DNA of 29,757 nt. Source: JAQBXX01 sp947085325. Lineage in GTDB: Bacteria > Pseudomonadota > Gammaproteobacteria > SURF-13. Positions 14,642-23,213 of this stretch are shown here, in pieces; the stretch's first letter is position 1; every line of letters begins with the position of its first letter. The stretch covers positions 1-29,757 of the forward strand of contig CAMTVY010000012.1 of NCBI GenBank assembly GCA_947085325.1, given 5' to 3'. Both the position numbers and the translations under genes were made by a program. The notes beneath the pieces were generated by a model that was given only the letters and a program-made list of their open reading frames with translations, was not told the origin of the DNA and ran no database searches.

Positions 14642-14917
14642 CTAGGTGTTTGCGGGCGGTACGTAGCCGGACGGTTTGGCCGAACCCTCACCAAAAAAGA
14701 ATTTCTCCATTTCCTGGGCGAGAAACTCACGCGCCTTTGGGTCTACCATGCTCAGCCGGTTTTCGTTGATCAGCATGGTCTGATGGGTTATCCACAGCTT
14801 CCATGCCTCCGCCGAGACATTTTCAAAAATCTGTTTGCCGAGATCACCCGGGTACGGTGGCAGTTTCAGGCCTTCGGCCTCGCGACCCAGTTTTACGCAG
14901 TTGACCATTCGCGTCAT
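14642..14917 (-). CDS. yggX: Probable Fe(2+)-trafficking protein YggX
   Basis: A 91-residue small protein that protects or repairs iron-sulfur clusters, close to E. coli YggX in length (91). The start at 14917 places AAGGA 6 bases upstream; the in-frame ATG at 14923 abuts the Shine-Dalgarno. Conserved features are the N-terminal VNCVKLGREAEGL with its cysteine, PPYPGDLGKQIFENVS, EAWKLWITHQTMLINE, and the end block EFLAQEMEKFFFG, with GYVPP near the C-terminus. It follows mutY by 9 bases. The mutY-yggX pairing is also found in E. coli, and MutY itself carries a 4Fe-4S cluster. Confidence 0.96.
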   Translation of the reverse strand: MTRMVNCVKLGREAEGLKLPPYPGDLGKQIFENVSAEAWKLWITHQTMLINENRLSMVDPKAREFLAQEMEKFFFGEGSAKPSGYVPPANT

Positions 14918-14926
14918 GAGCATTCC

Positions 14927-16015
14927 TTAAGCAGGGTGTTGTTGTGCCAGTTCCAGCAGCAGGCGTTTTACGGGTGCGGCAAGTCCGCGCACATCGGGTT
15001 GATTAATGTTATACCAGACGACGGGCGCCTGCTCCATGACGGCGGAGCGATGTGGTGCCACTTCAGCCAGTACCGGCAGTATATCAAGGTGAAAATGACT
15101 GAAGCTATGGCGCAGTGCAGGCCAACGTTCGACCTGTCCGGTTACAAGGCCAAGCGCGTGCCTGCACCAGCGCTGAATGGCAGGCGCGGTGCGATGGGTA
15201 CACTCGGGCAGGCTCCACAGGCCGCCCCAGACTCCCGCAGGCGGACGTTGCACCAGCAATACCGCGCCAGCGCTGTTGCGCAGCATTAGCAGAGTGGTGT
15301 TGCGCACGGGTAATGCAACACGCGGCTTGAGCGCCGGGTAGTCGCTCTCACGCTGCTGCGCGTGTGCAATGCAGTGCGGGCGCAGCGGACAACACGGGCA
15401 TGCCGGACGCGATCGCGTACACACCGTAGCCCCGAGGTCCATGAGCGCCTGCGTATAATCACGCAGACGCGTTACGGGCAGGTGCGTCTCCGCCAGCGCC
15501 CACAGTTTTTTTTCAACGGCGGGCGCGCCGGGCCAGCCTTCGACGGCATGCAAGCGCGCCAGCACGCGCCGTACATTGCCATCCAGTATCGCGTGCCGCG
15601 CGTTGTGTGCAAGCGCGAGGATTGCCCCCGCCGTTGAGCGCCCGATACCGGGCAACTGCATCAGCAGATCGATGTCATGCGGCAGCTCGCCTTGATGGCG
15701 CTCGCATATCAGGTGCGCGGCCCGGTGCAGGTTGCGTGCCCGGGCGTAATAGCCGAGGCCTGTCCACAGGTGCAGAACCTCGTCGAGCGAGGCGGCGGCG
15801 AGTCCATGCACATCCGGAAACCGCTCCATGAAGCGCAGGTAATAGGGGGTGACGGTGCCGACCTGCGTCTGTTGCAGCATGATTTCCGATACCCAGACCC
15901 GATAGGGGCTGGGCTGAGTCTGCCAGGGCAGATCCTTGCGCCCGGCGCGGTCAAACCACGCCAGCAGAGGCGCGCCCAGCGCCTCGGTGGAAGAGCTGGT
16001 CGCGGATGGCGGCAT
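14927..16015 (-). CDS. mutY: A/G-specific adenine DNA glycosylase MutY
   Basis: A 362-residue base-excision repair enzyme that removes adenine opposite 8-oxoguanine. The catalytic Glu44 is in VSEIMLQQTQV. The helix-hairpin-helix is LPGIGRSTAGAI (121-132), and the catalytic Asp145 is in ILDGNVRRVLAR. The 4Fe-4S ligands C199, C206, C209 and C215 show the exact C-x6-C-x2-C-x5-C spacing. The C-terminal NUDIX-like 8-oxoG recognition domain (about 235-355) contains VWGGLWSLPE and LRHSFSHFHLDI, with the conserved F-S-H loop. The ATG shares its A with the asmA stop codon (TAATG), so the genes are translationally coupled. Confidence 0.97.
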   Translation of the reverse strand: MPPSATSSSTEALGAPLLAWFDRAGRKDLPWQTQPSPYRVWVSEIMLQQTQVGTVTPYYLRFMERFPDVHGLAAASLDEVLHLWTGLGYYARARNLHRAAHLICERHQGELPHDIDLLMQLPGIGRSTAGAILALAHNARHAILDGNVRRVLARLHAVEGWPGAPAVEKKLWALAETHLPVTRLRDYTQALMDLGATVCTRSRPACPCCPLRPHCIAHAQQRESDYPALKPRVALPVRNTTLLMLRNSAGAVLLVQRPPAGVWGGLWSLPECTHRTAPAIQRWCRHALGLVTGQVERWPALRHSFSHFHLDILPVLAEVAPHRSAVMEQAPVVWYNINQPDVRGLAAPVKRLLLELAQQHPA

Positions 16016-18084
16016 TAACGAAACAGGTTTTTGAGTTTGTCCTGCAACTGGTCGCCCAGCTTCTGCTTTTGTTCTTCCAGCTTTTCCTCCACCTTGGCCT
16101 TGGCGCGGCCACTGAGTGCTGCGCCCAGATCAGGGCGATAGCTCAGGTTGGCAAAGGGGCCCTTCACCTGCACCGGAATGGTGACGCCCTTGAGATCAGC
16201 CAACTCCCGGCCACCCTGCCCTTCGAGCGAGCCGACCACGGCGACGTTCACGCGGTAGTCCATGTATTCTTTTACCAGGTCGGCCGTGCCCTCGCCGCCT
16301 ATGCGCAGCAGCGGTGATTTGGCCGACAGGTCGTTGTTGTGCGCAACACCGTTGACCAGCGTAATGGTGCCGCGCAACTCGCTGAACTCTGTCTGGTCGG
16401 GCGTAGCGGCTTGGGTGGTGCTACCGCCTTTGAGCGTTGCTTGTGCATCGCGCAGCAGCCGGGCAATGTTGATGCCTTTCACTGCGCCGTCGGTAAATGA
16501 GAACGCCGCCTGTCCGGAGAGTGAGCGTTTCAGCGCGCCAGGGGTTGCTCCCTGTGCGGTGAGCTTTGCGCTGAGCGTGGCGAGGCCGGTAACACGGTCT
16601 TTGCCATACAAATCCTTGAGCAGCGGGCCGGCCTGTATGTTGCTCAATGACTCGTTCAGGCTAAGCAGGGGGATATTTCCCCGCACATCAAGGCGCACAC
16701 TGCCCTCATATTTGCCCTGATACAGTACCGCGCGCATCGGGCTGAGGCGGATATCCCCGGCGCGCGCCGCCACGGTAATCAAGGCGTTGCTGACGCGCAG
16801 GTTTTTGGCCTTGAGGCCGGCGATGTGCAAGCTGGCGTCGAGATCCAGTTTGCGCAGCGTCTCCAAGGGCAGCGCACCGGCGGCTGCCGCTGCCGTCGGT
16901 GAGGCTGCTGGTGCTGAGGCGCCTTCGCGTACCGGGGGCAGATAGCGGTCAAGATCCAGGGTATTGACCGACAATGCTATCACCAGGCGCGGTTGGGAAA
17001 AATCGCTGATGCTCAGGCTGCCGGTGGCGGTGCTGTCGTCCAGCTGCAGCTTCAGGTTGCTGAGCCGCAACTGTTTTGCCGTGGCGTCCACGCGGGATTC
17101 CAGCGTCGCCCGGGTGAGCACGTTGGCATCGGCGGTTTCAGGCAGCTCAGTACCGAGGGGTTTGAGTATCGCGCGCGGGTTGAGCTCGGCGAGCTTGAGG
17201 TTGCCGGTGAATTCGGGTGCGTCGAGAATGCGCGAGCCCTTGAGGTTGCCGCTGCCGTTCATGCCCTGGCCGCCCAGCTTGATATCCGACACTGCGAGCG
17301 TTTGCTGGGGCAGTTGCGCGTTAAGTCGGGCTGACAAGGTGAATGCCGGCGTCTCTTCGTTGCCCGCGCCGTATACCAGCGATTTAAGGGCGATATTCCG
17401 CAACTCATAGTGCCGCTGCGTCGCATCGAACCGGCCCTTGCCCTGGGCCGAAAACCGCAGGCGCATGGCGGGCTGCTTGCTGGCGAGCACAAAATCAAGC
17501 GCCAGGTCGAAGGGCGTATTGTCGGCCAGTGCGCCGGTACGTAACTGGATATCGTTAACCAGATAATGCGTGCCCGCGCGCGCATCATCATACGAGACCG
17601 CCGCATTGGTGATGTTCACGCCGCCAATGGCGAGCGCGGCGAGGCTGGCAAGGGGATTTTTGGCGTCAGACACATCGCTTCCGGCGGCAAGGCCGCCCCA
17701 GTTGGGGCGGCCGGACTTGTCCTTGGCCAGATTGAGCGTGAACCCGTGCAAAACGACGGTGTCCATGCGCACGTCCTTGCTCAGGAGCGGGAGCAACTTC
17801 ACGCGCAACTCTGCCGACTCGGCTCGCACAAAAGGCTCGGCGCCAAAGCCCGGTGCGTTGCTGAGCGCGGTGGCACCAAGCTTTACGCCGAGCCAGGGAA
17901 ATACCGAAAGCTTGATGTTGCCCTGAATGTCCAGGGTGCGCCCGGTCTTTTCCTTCACCAGTTGCGTAATCTGCGGCTTGAAATCATCCGGATCAACCAA
18001 CAGCGGCAGGGCGATAGCGACGGCGACGATCACCAGCAGTGTGATGCTCGCCAGCCAAGCCAGAATTTTCAGACTCATGAGCAC
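16015..18084 (-). CDS. asmA: AsmA family protein
   Basis: A 689-residue inner-membrane anchored protein of the AsmA/TamB-like group, thought to take part in lipid transport or outer-membrane assembly. An N-terminal anchor helix (LAWLASITLLVIVAVAIALP) is followed by DDFKPQITQLVKEKTGRTLDIQG, the classic AsmA opening, then a long beta-helical periplasmic body, and the AsmA-2 block near LLRDAQATLKG, KSPLLRIGGEGTADL and GVTIPVQVKGPFANLSYRPD. The C-terminus is a charged helical tail (KVEEKLEEQKQKLG). GGAGGGG lies 7 bases before the GTG at 18084; ATG 18078, two codons in, is the alternative, and ATG 18138 lacks a ribosome site. It heads the operon asmA-mutY-yggX. Confidence 0.92.
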   Translation of the reverse strand: MLMSLKILAWLASITLLVIVAVAIALPLLVDPDDFKPQITQLVKEKTGRTLDIQGNIKLSVFPWLGVKLGATALSNAPGFGAEPFVRAESAELRVKLLPLLSKDVRMDTVVLHGFTLNLAKDKSGRPNWGGLAAGSDVSDAKNPLASLAALAIGGVNITNAAVSYDDARAGTHYLVNDIQLRTGALADNTPFDLALDFVLASKQPAMRLRFSAQGKGRFDATQRHYELRNIALKSLVYGAGNEETPAFTLSARLNAQLPQQTLAVSDIKLGGQGMNGSGNLKGSRILDAPEFTGNLKLAELNPRAILKPLGTELPETADANVLTRATLESRVDATAKQLRLSNLKLQLDDSTATGSLSISDFSQPRLVIALSVNTLDLDRYLPPVREGASAPAASPTAAAAAGALPLETLRKLDLDASLHIAGLKAKNLRVSNALITVAARAGDIRLSPMRAVLYQGKYEGSVRLDVRGNIPLLSLNESLSNIQAGPLLKDLYGKDRVTGLATLSAKLTAQGATPGALKRSLSGQAAFSFTDGAVKGINIARLLRDAQATLKGGSTTQAATPDQTEFSELRGTITLVNGVAHNNDLSAKSPLLRIGGEGTADLVKEYMDYRVNVAVVGSLEGQGGRELADLKGVTIPVQVKGPFANLSYRPDLGAALSGRAKAKVEEKLEEQKQKLGDQLQDKLKNLFR

Positions 18085-18153
18085 GGCAGAACCCCTCCCT
18101 CGCAGTGTTGTCGGCAGGCGTGACCGCAGAACACTCATGATACACTAGCCCGC

Positions 18154-18552
18154 ATGCCGCAAACTGAACAACAACCACTGCTGGTCAGGGGCAAGGGTGA
18201 CGAGACGTGCGCGGGTACACTGCATGTCAGCATATACAGTGCGCGAGAGCGTGCAATACGCGCGGCGCAGGCGCTCGCGCTGTGGTGGGCGCTGGCCCTG
18301 CTGAGCGTGCTGATACCGCTGGCACACTTTATTCTGGTGCCACTGTTCCTGCTCACCGGCCCGGCCATGGCCTACAAGCGCTACCGTGCGATAGAGGTGA
18401 GTGAGCGCGTGGAAGGACATTGCCCGGTGTGCCGCAACGCCATCAAGCTCAAGCTCGGGCCTGCCGAAAAACCCGTGCTGCGGAAGTATTGCCCGGCGTG
18501 CCAGGAGCCGCTGTCGTGCGAGGCCGCCACGGCATCTGTAGCCCAGTCATGA
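18154..18552 (+). CDS. Two-span membrane protein with C-terminal zinc ribbon, unrecognised
   Basis: A 132-residue protein I do not recognise by name. Residues 1-35 are polar, 36-73 hold a helical hairpin of two membrane spans (LALWWALALLSVLIPLAHFI and ILVPLFLLTGPAMAY), and 88-118 form a small zinc ribbon, with knuckles C90-PV-C93 and C113-PA-C116. The order TM hairpin then zinc ribbon suggests a cytoplasmic metal-binding domain anchored to the inner membrane. The gene diverges from asmA (70 bases between starts) and overlaps a 35-residue membrane peptide by four bases (ATGA), so the pair is translationally coupled. The domain layout is seen directly; the function is unknown. Confidence 0.7.
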   Translation: MPQTEQQPLLVRGKGDETCAGTLHVSIYSARERAIRAAQALALWWALALLSVLIPLAHFILVPLFLLTGPAMAYKRYRAIEVSERVEGHCPVCRNAIKLKLGPAEKPVLRKYCPACQEPLSCEAATASVAQS

Positions 18553-18656
18553 TACGCGGTATTTACGCGACGATTCTGTTGCTGGTGATCATCGGTTGCG
18601 GTGCCGCTGCATTGTATATTCTGGGCCACAACCTGATTGTGATGTGGCAGAACTAG
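18549..18656 (+). CDS. 35-residue membrane microprotein coupled to the zinc-ribbon protein
   Basis: The ATG at 18549 overlaps the stop codon of the preceding gene (ATGA), and the frame runs 35 codons to TAG. The product is MIRGIYAT, then one hydrophobic span (ILLLVIIGCGAAALYILG) and a short tail (HNLIVMWQN). Positive R3 at the N-terminus suggests an N-in orientation. No separate Shine-Dalgarno is needed if translation is coupled. I know no family. The four-base overlap with an accepted membrane-protein gene, and the consistent hydrophobicity, favour a real partner subunit. Confidence 0.58.
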   Translation: MIRGIYATILLLVIIGCGAAALYILGHNLIVMWQN

Positions 18657-18770
18657 TCCGGCGCGTAGCCGGCAAACGAGGGCGTCCAGGCAAGTAATGC
18701 CTTCAGCCGGGCGGGAACGACACGTGGATTAATGCGCGCACAGCCTGACTGGAGGCGGGTGCCGCCTGGC

Positions 18771-20288
18771 CTATCCCAAAAACAATTCATACGCCGGGTT
18801 GGCGCTCTCTTCGCTGCAAGGGTAGCCCACCTCGTCCAGAAAAGTCTGGAACGCCGTGCGCTCAGCGGGCGGTACCTGCACGCCGACCAGCACGCGCCCA
18901 AAGGCGGCGCCGTGGTTACGGTAGTGAAACAGGCTGATGTTCCAGCGCTGCCCGATGCGGTTGAGGAAGTGCAGCAACGCACCGGGGCGCTCCGGAAACT
19001 CGAAGCGGTAGAGGATTTCATTCGCGACGCGCGGACGGGTATGGCCGCCGACCATGTAGCGGATGTGGAGCTTGGCCATTTCGTTGTCGGTCATGTCGAG
19101 CACCGGATAGCCGCACTCGCGCAGGCGTTCGACAAGCGCGAGTTTTTCTGCCGGGCCATCGTGCATCTGTATGCCGGCGAATACCTGCGCCTTGGCGGGG
19201 TCGTGATAGCGGTAGTTGAATTCGGTGATCGAGCGGTGGCCGAGTGCGTCGCAGAATTCGCGGAAGCTGCCGGGCCGCTCGGGAATGGTGACGGCGAGCA
19301 GCGCCTCGCGCTGCTCGCCGAGCTCTGCGCGCTCGGCGACGTGGCGCAGGCGATCGAAATTCATATTGGCGCCACTGTCGATGGCGACCAGCGTTTCGTC
19401 CTTGCAGCCTTCGCGTGCGACGTATTTTTTCAGGCCCGCTACCGCCAGTGCTCCGGCAGGCTCGGCGATGGAGCGGGTGTCGTCGAAGATGTCCTTGATC
19501 GCAGCGCAGATTTCATCGGTGGTGACCAGTATGACCTCATCGACGCACTGTTGCGCGATACGGAACGGCTCGGCGCCGACCTGGCGTACCGCAACACCGT
19601 CGGCGAAGATGCCAACATGGCTCAGCGTTACACGCTGGCCCGCACGCAGGGCCTCGTATAAACAGGCGGCATCGTCCGGCTCGACGCCGATGACCCTGAT
19701 CTCCGGTCGCAGATGCTTCACATACGCCGCCACGCCGGCAATCAGCCCGCCGCCGCCCACCGGTACGAAGATCGCGTGCAGGCCGTCATTGTGCTGGCGC
19801 AGGATTTCCATCGCCACGGTACCCTGCCCGGCAATGACCTCAGGATCGTCATAGGGGTGCACAAATGTCATGCCATGTTGCGTGGCGAGCTTGAGGGCAT
19901 GCTCGTAGGCATCGTCGTAGCTGTTGCCGTGCAGCACAATTTCGGCCCCGAGGGTGCGCACCGAGTTGATCTTGATCTCGGGCGTGGTCTTGGGCATCAC
20001 GATCAGGGCGCGGACGCCCAGTTTCTGCGCGGCGAGCGCTACGCCCTGGGCGTGATTTCCCGCCGAGGCGGTAATAACGCCACGCTGCAGCGCCTCCGGC
20101 GACAGATGTGCGATCTTGTTGTAGGCGCCGCGCAGCTTGAAGGAAAACACGGGTTGCAGATCCTCGCGCTTGATGAGCACGCGATTGCCGAGGCGGCGCG
20201 ACAGGGTAGGCGCAAGGTCAAGCGGCGTTTCGTTCGCCACATCGTACACGCGCGCCTTGAGGATTTTTTCAACGTAACGTTCGGGCAT
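18771..20288 (-). CDS. ilvA: Biosynthetic threonine ammonia-lyase
   Basis: A 505-residue PLP enzyme that converts threonine to 2-oxobutanoate and ammonia, the first step of isoleucine synthesis. The PLP lysine is K51 in SFKLRGAYNK. Other active-site blocks are ASAGNHAQGVALAA, VPVGGGGLIAGVAAY (the PLP phosphate loop) and EPAGALAVAGLKKY. Two ACT-like regulatory repeats follow at about 330-415 (LLAVTIPERPGSFREFCDAL) and 425-500 (YRFEFPERPGALLHFLNRIG), matching the isoleucine-inhibited IlvA type (E. coli 514 residues). It starts at ATG-CCC; there is a divergent rpiA 102 bases away. No leader-peptide attenuator was recognised upstream. Confidence 0.96.
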   Translation of the reverse strand: MPERYVEKILKARVYDVANETPLDLAPTLSRRLGNRVLIKREDLQPVFSFKLRGAYNKIAHLSPEALQRGVITASAGNHAQGVALAAQKLGVRALIVMPKTTPEIKINSVRTLGAEIVLHGNSYDDAYEHALKLATQHGMTFVHPYDDPEVIAGQGTVAMEILRQHNDGLHAIFVPVGGGGLIAGVAAYVKHLRPEIRVIGVEPDDAACLYEALRAGQRVTLSHVGIFADGVAVRQVGAEPFRIAQQCVDEVILVTTDEICAAIKDIFDDTRSIAEPAGALAVAGLKKYVAREGCKDETLVAIDSGANMNFDRLRHVAERAELGEQREALLAVTIPERPGSFREFCDALGHRSITEFNYRYHDPAKAQVFAGIQMHDGPAEKLALVERLRECGYPVLDMTDNEMAKLHIRYMVGGHTRPRVANEILYRFEFPERPGALLHFLNRIGQRWNISLFHYRNHGAAFGRVLVGVQVPPAERTAFQTFLDEVGYPCSEESANPAYELFLG

Positions 20289-20390
20289 GGCCTAACTTAG
20301 CAGAAACCGGGCTGTGGCGTAAAACATAACCTTTATTTTCGAGACAATAAGCAGGTATTCTTAGCGATCAGAGAAACAGGGGCCTTCGGC

Positions 20391-21047
20391 ATGACCCAAG
20401 ACGAAATGAAGCAGGCGGTGGCCAAGGCCGCCCTGGAATACGTGCAGGCGGGCGAGGTGATCGGTGTCGGCACCGGCTCTACGGCCAACGCCTTTATCGA
20501 CGCCCTGGCCGCCGTCAAGCACAAGATTAGAGGCGCGGTAGCCAGCTCCGTGGCGACGGCCGAACGGCTGAAGAAGCACGGTATTCAGGTGCTGGACCTC
20601 AACGAGACCGGCGACCTGTCGCTCTACGTCGATGGCGCGGACGAGGCGACCCGGCACCTGCATCTGATCAAGGGTGGCGGCGGTGCGCTCACGCGCGAAA
20701 AGATCGTGGCGGGCGCAAGCCGTACCTTTGTCTGTATTGCAGACGAGTCCAAGCTGGTCGATGTACTGGGCACATTTCCCCTGCCGATTGAGGTCATCCC
20801 CATGGCGCGCAGCTTCGTGGCGCGCGCCATCGTCAAGCTCGGTGGCGAGCCGGTGCTGCGTGACGCATTCAAAACCGACAACGGTAATGTGATTCTCGAC
20901 GTGCACGGGTTGAAAATAATGGAGCCGGCGCAGCTTGAAGCCGAACTCAACAACATCCCCGGTGTGGTGACGAACGGACTGTTCGCGTTGCGCCCGGCCG
21001 ATGTGTTGCTGCTCGGCACCCAGGCTGGCGCGCGCAAACTCACCTGA
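20391..21047 (+). CDS. rpiA: Ribose-5-phosphate isomerase A
   Basis: A 218-residue enzyme of the non-oxidative pentose phosphate pathway that interconverts ribose-5-phosphate and ribulose-5-phosphate. Signature blocks are IGVGTGSTANAFIDAL (the phosphate loop), SVATAERLKKHGIQVLDL, YVDGADEATRHL with the catalytic Asp, LIKGGGGALTREKIVA with the catalytic Glu and Lys, and PGVVTNGLFALRPADVLLLG at the C-terminus. The length matches E. coli RpiA (219). AGGGG precedes the ATG. It leads a tight operon with DUF2905, pentapeptide and purT genes (gaps of 3, 8 and 6 bases). Confidence 0.97.
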   Translation: MTQDEMKQAVAKAALEYVQAGEVIGVGTGSTANAFIDALAAVKHKIRGAVASSVATAERLKKHGIQVLDLNETGDLSLYVDGADEATRHLHLIKGGGGALTREKIVAGASRTFVCIADESKLVDVLGTFPLPIEVIPMARSFVARAIVKLGGEPVLRDAFKTDNGNVILDVHGLKIMEPAQLEAELNNIPGVVTNGLFALRPADVLLLGTQAGARKLT

Positions 21048-21050
21048 GCC

Positions 21051-21251
21051 ATGCTGCGCTGGCTGATTGCCCTGGGAGCGATGCTGATCGTGATGGGCCT
21101 GCTCTGGCCCTGGCTCAGCAGACTGGGGTTCGGCAAGCTGCCCGGCGACGTCATGGTCGAGCGCTTCGGCATGCGCTTTTACTTTCCTATCACCAGTTCG
21201 ATCGTGGTCAGCATCATTATCTCCATTGTGTGGTTAATGTTACGCAGGTAG
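21051..21251 (+). CDS. DUF2905 membrane protein
   Basis: A 66-residue protein that fits DUF2905 from end to end: an N-terminal span (LIALGAMLIVMGLLWPWL), the conserved linker GFGKLPGDVMVERFGMRFYFPITSS, and a second span (IVVSIIISIVWLML). The linker motif LPGD with a following F-FPI is the family hallmark. Function unknown. It starts 3 bases after the rpiA stop codon. Confidence 0.88.
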   Translation: MLRWLIALGAMLIVMGLLWPWLSRLGFGKLPGDVMVERFGMRFYFPITSSIVVSIIISIVWLMLRR

Positions 21252-21259
21252 GAGGACAC

Positions 21260-21607
21260 ATGAGCAAGAAACCTGAAGTCAAAAAAGATCCCATGTACAT
21301 GCTGTTGCGCGAAGGCAAGATTGCGGACTTCAATTCACGCAAGGCGCACGGCGAAAAATGCGACCTCACGTATTGCGACTTCCGGGGCCTGGATTTGCGC
21401 GGCCTCGACGCCAGCGGCATTGATTTCAGCCACAGCTACTTCCGCCAGACCGATCTGCGCGGCGTTGACATGGCTACCTGCAAACTGGAGGGCGCCAGCA
21501 TCAACGGCGCGCGCACCTCCGGCACCTACTTCCCCAAAGAGCTGAGCGCCGATGAAATCACCCTGTCGCTCTTGCACGGTACGCGCCTGCGCTACGCAAC
21601 GAAGTAG
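21260..21607 (+). CDS. Pentapeptide-repeat protein
   Basis: A 115-residue protein. The start at 21260 is set by TAGGAGG 5-6 bases upstream; the longer frame from 21230 lies inside the previous gene. Residues about 34-84 hold pentapeptide repeats of A(D/N)LxG type (CDLTYCDFRGLDLRGLDASG, IDFSHSYFRQTDLRGVDM, CKLEGASINGA), predicted to form a short right-handed quadrilateral beta-helix. The N-terminal 33 residues include MYMLLREGKIADFN, and the C-terminus includes SADEITLSLLHGTRLR. Function not known; the repeat tract is too short to predict DNA mimicry. In operon with rpiA and purT. Confidence 0.82.
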   Translation: MSKKPEVKKDPMYMLLREGKIADFNSRKAHGEKCDLTYCDFRGLDLRGLDASGIDFSHSYFRQTDLRGVDMATCKLEGASINGARTSGTYFPKELSADEITLSLLHGTRLRYATK

Positions 21608-21613
21608 GCGGTT

Positions 21614-22825
21614 GTGAGAATAGGCACACCGTTAAGCCCCTCTGCTACACGCGTCATGCTGCTGGGCAGCGGTGAGCTGGGCAAAGAGGTCATCATTGCG
21701 TTGCAGCGCCTGGGCGTGGAAGTGATAGCAGTGGATCGCTACACCAATGCGCCCGGGCATCAGCTGGCACATCGCGCGCATGTCATCGACATGACCGACG
21801 GCGCGGCTTTGCGTGAGCTGGTGGCGCGGGAGCGGCCGCATCTGATTGTGCCGGAGATCGAGGCGATTGCGACCGACGCGCTGGTCGAAATCGAGCGCGC
21901 AGGCCTCGCCGAGGTGATACCTACCGCGCGCGCTGCGCAGCTCACCATGAACCGAGAGGGGATACGCCGTCTGGCCGCAGAAGAGCTGGACTTGCCTGCC
22001 TCGCCCTATGCCTTTGCTGACAGTCTGGTCACGCTGCGTGCGGCGATTGATGAAAAAATCGGTTATCCGTGCATCGTCAAGCCGGTGATGTCATCGTCCG
22101 GCAAGGGGCAATCGCTGATCAAGACAGCACCAGACGTAGAGGCAGCGTGGAACTACGCGCAATCCGGCGCCCGTGTAGGCTTGGGCAAGGTGATCGTCGA
22201 GGGCGTGATCAGTTTTGATTACGAGATCACGCAACTCACCGTGCGCGCAATCGGAGACACAGGTGAGGTTGAAACATTTTTCTGCGAACCCATCGGCCAC
22301 GTGCAAGTGCAAGGTGATTACGTCGAAAGCTGGCAGCCGCAGCCGATGAGTACGGTGGCGCTGGCCAGGGCCCGCGCTATCGCCAAGAAGGTCACGGACA
22401 CGCTGGGCGGGCGCGGCATCTTCGGCGTCGAGCTGTTTGTGAGGGGCGATGAGGTCTGGTTTTCCGAGGTCAGTCCGCGTCCCCACGATACCGGCATGGT
22501 GACGATGGTCTCGCAACTGCAAAGCGAATTTGAAATCCATGCGCGCGCAATTCTGGGACTGCCGGTAAGCGTTGAAATGCGCGGCCCCGGCGCCAGTGCG
22601 GTGATCTACGGCAGTCTGGATGCCAAAGGCATCGCATTTGAGGGCGTGGACGAAGCGCTGCGTGTGCCGGGTGCTGATCTGCGGCTGTTCGGCAAGCCGG
22701 AGTCATTTGCCAAACGCCGCATGGGCGTGGCGTTGGCCGGTGGGAAGGATATTGACGAAGCGCGTGCGCGCGCCAGGCTCGCGGCAGGCAAGGTCAGGCC
22801 GGTCGCGGGCCAAGACGTGCGCTGA
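21614..22825 (+). CDS. purT: Formate-dependent phosphoribosylglycinamide formyltransferase
   Basis: A 403-residue ATP-grasp enzyme of purine synthesis: formate, ATP and GAR yield formyl-GAR. Blocks seen: VMLLGSGELGKEVIIALQRLGVEVIAVDRY (N-terminal nucleotide-like fold), PEIEAIATDAL, the ATP-grasp segment IGYPCIVKPVMSSSGKGQSLI, FDYEITQLTVRA, GIFGVELFV, and the SPRPHDTGMVT active-site segment near residue 287. The start is a GTG six bases after the pentapeptide stop, with AGGCGG just upstream. E. coli PurT has 392 residues; the few extra are at the N-terminus. Its last 32 bases overlap the facing HIT gene. Confidence 0.96.
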   Translation: MRIGTPLSPSATRVMLLGSGELGKEVIIALQRLGVEVIAVDRYTNAPGHQLAHRAHVIDMTDGAALRELVARERPHLIVPEIEAIATDALVEIERAGLAEVIPTARAAQLTMNREGIRRLAAEELDLPASPYAFADSLVTLRAAIDEKIGYPCIVKPVMSSSGKGQSLIKTAPDVEAAWNYAQSGARVGLGKVIVEGVISFDYEITQLTVRAIGDTGEVETFFCEPIGHVQVQGDYVESWQPQPMSTVALARARAIAKKVTDTLGGRGIFGVELFVRGDEVWFSEVSPRPHDTGMVTMVSQLQSEFEIHARAILGLPVSVEMRGPGASAVIYGSLDAKGIAFEGVDEALRVPGADLRLFGKPESFAKRRMGVALAGGKDIDEARARARLAAGKVRPVAGQDVR

Positions 22826-23213
22826 GCCGCTGGCGCAGCAACGAAATCTCAGGCACCGCACGCGGTGCGGCGTCACGCAGGCGCGTAGACCAGACCGGAT
22901 TGGGAAAGTGGGCGTCGTCCGTGTAACGCGGAATCACATGCCAGTGCAGGTGGGGCGTCTGGTTGCCGAGCGAGGCGAGATTTATTTTGTCCGGCCGCTG
23001 CAATTCGCGGAGCATGGCTTCGACGGCGAATACCACACCCATGAAATGACCGCGGTCTGACTCGGCAAGGTCGGTCATCTCCTTGATGTGCGCCTGCCAA
23101 ATCACGCGGCAAAAGCCGGAATAATCCGGGTCATTGACCAGTATCACGCGGCAGCGCGGGTCTTGCCATAGCACGGTCTCGTCGTGTGCGGCGCAGAGCA
23201 GGCAGGCGTTCAT
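22794..23213 (-). CDS. HIT-domain protein
   Basis: A 139-residue histidine-triad nucleotide-binding or hydrolase-like protein. The triad is H88-L-H90-W-H92 in TPHLHWHVIPRY. N-terminal cysteines C4 and C7 (ACLLCAAH) form a knuckle that often binds zinc in this subgroup, possibly with a partner His. Other blocks are WQAHIKEMTDL and LGNQTPHLHWH. HIT enzymes cleave nucleotide phosphoramidates or dinucleoside polyphosphates; the substrate here is not predictable. The start overlaps the stop of the GIY-YIG gene by four bases, so the two are coupled. Its 3' end overlaps purT on the opposite strand. Confidence 0.92.
   Translation of the reverse strand: MNACLLCAAHDETVLWQDPRCRVILVNDPDYSGFCRVIWQAHIKEMTDLAESDRGHFMGVVFAVEAMLRELQRPDKINLASLGNQTPHLHWHVIPRYTDDAHFPNPVWSTRLRDAAPRAVPEISLLRQRLSARLGPRPA

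Noticed and set aside
18732..19661. A 309-codon plus-strand frame.
   Set aside because: Antisense to ilvA, which has all its catalytic and ACT-like motifs.
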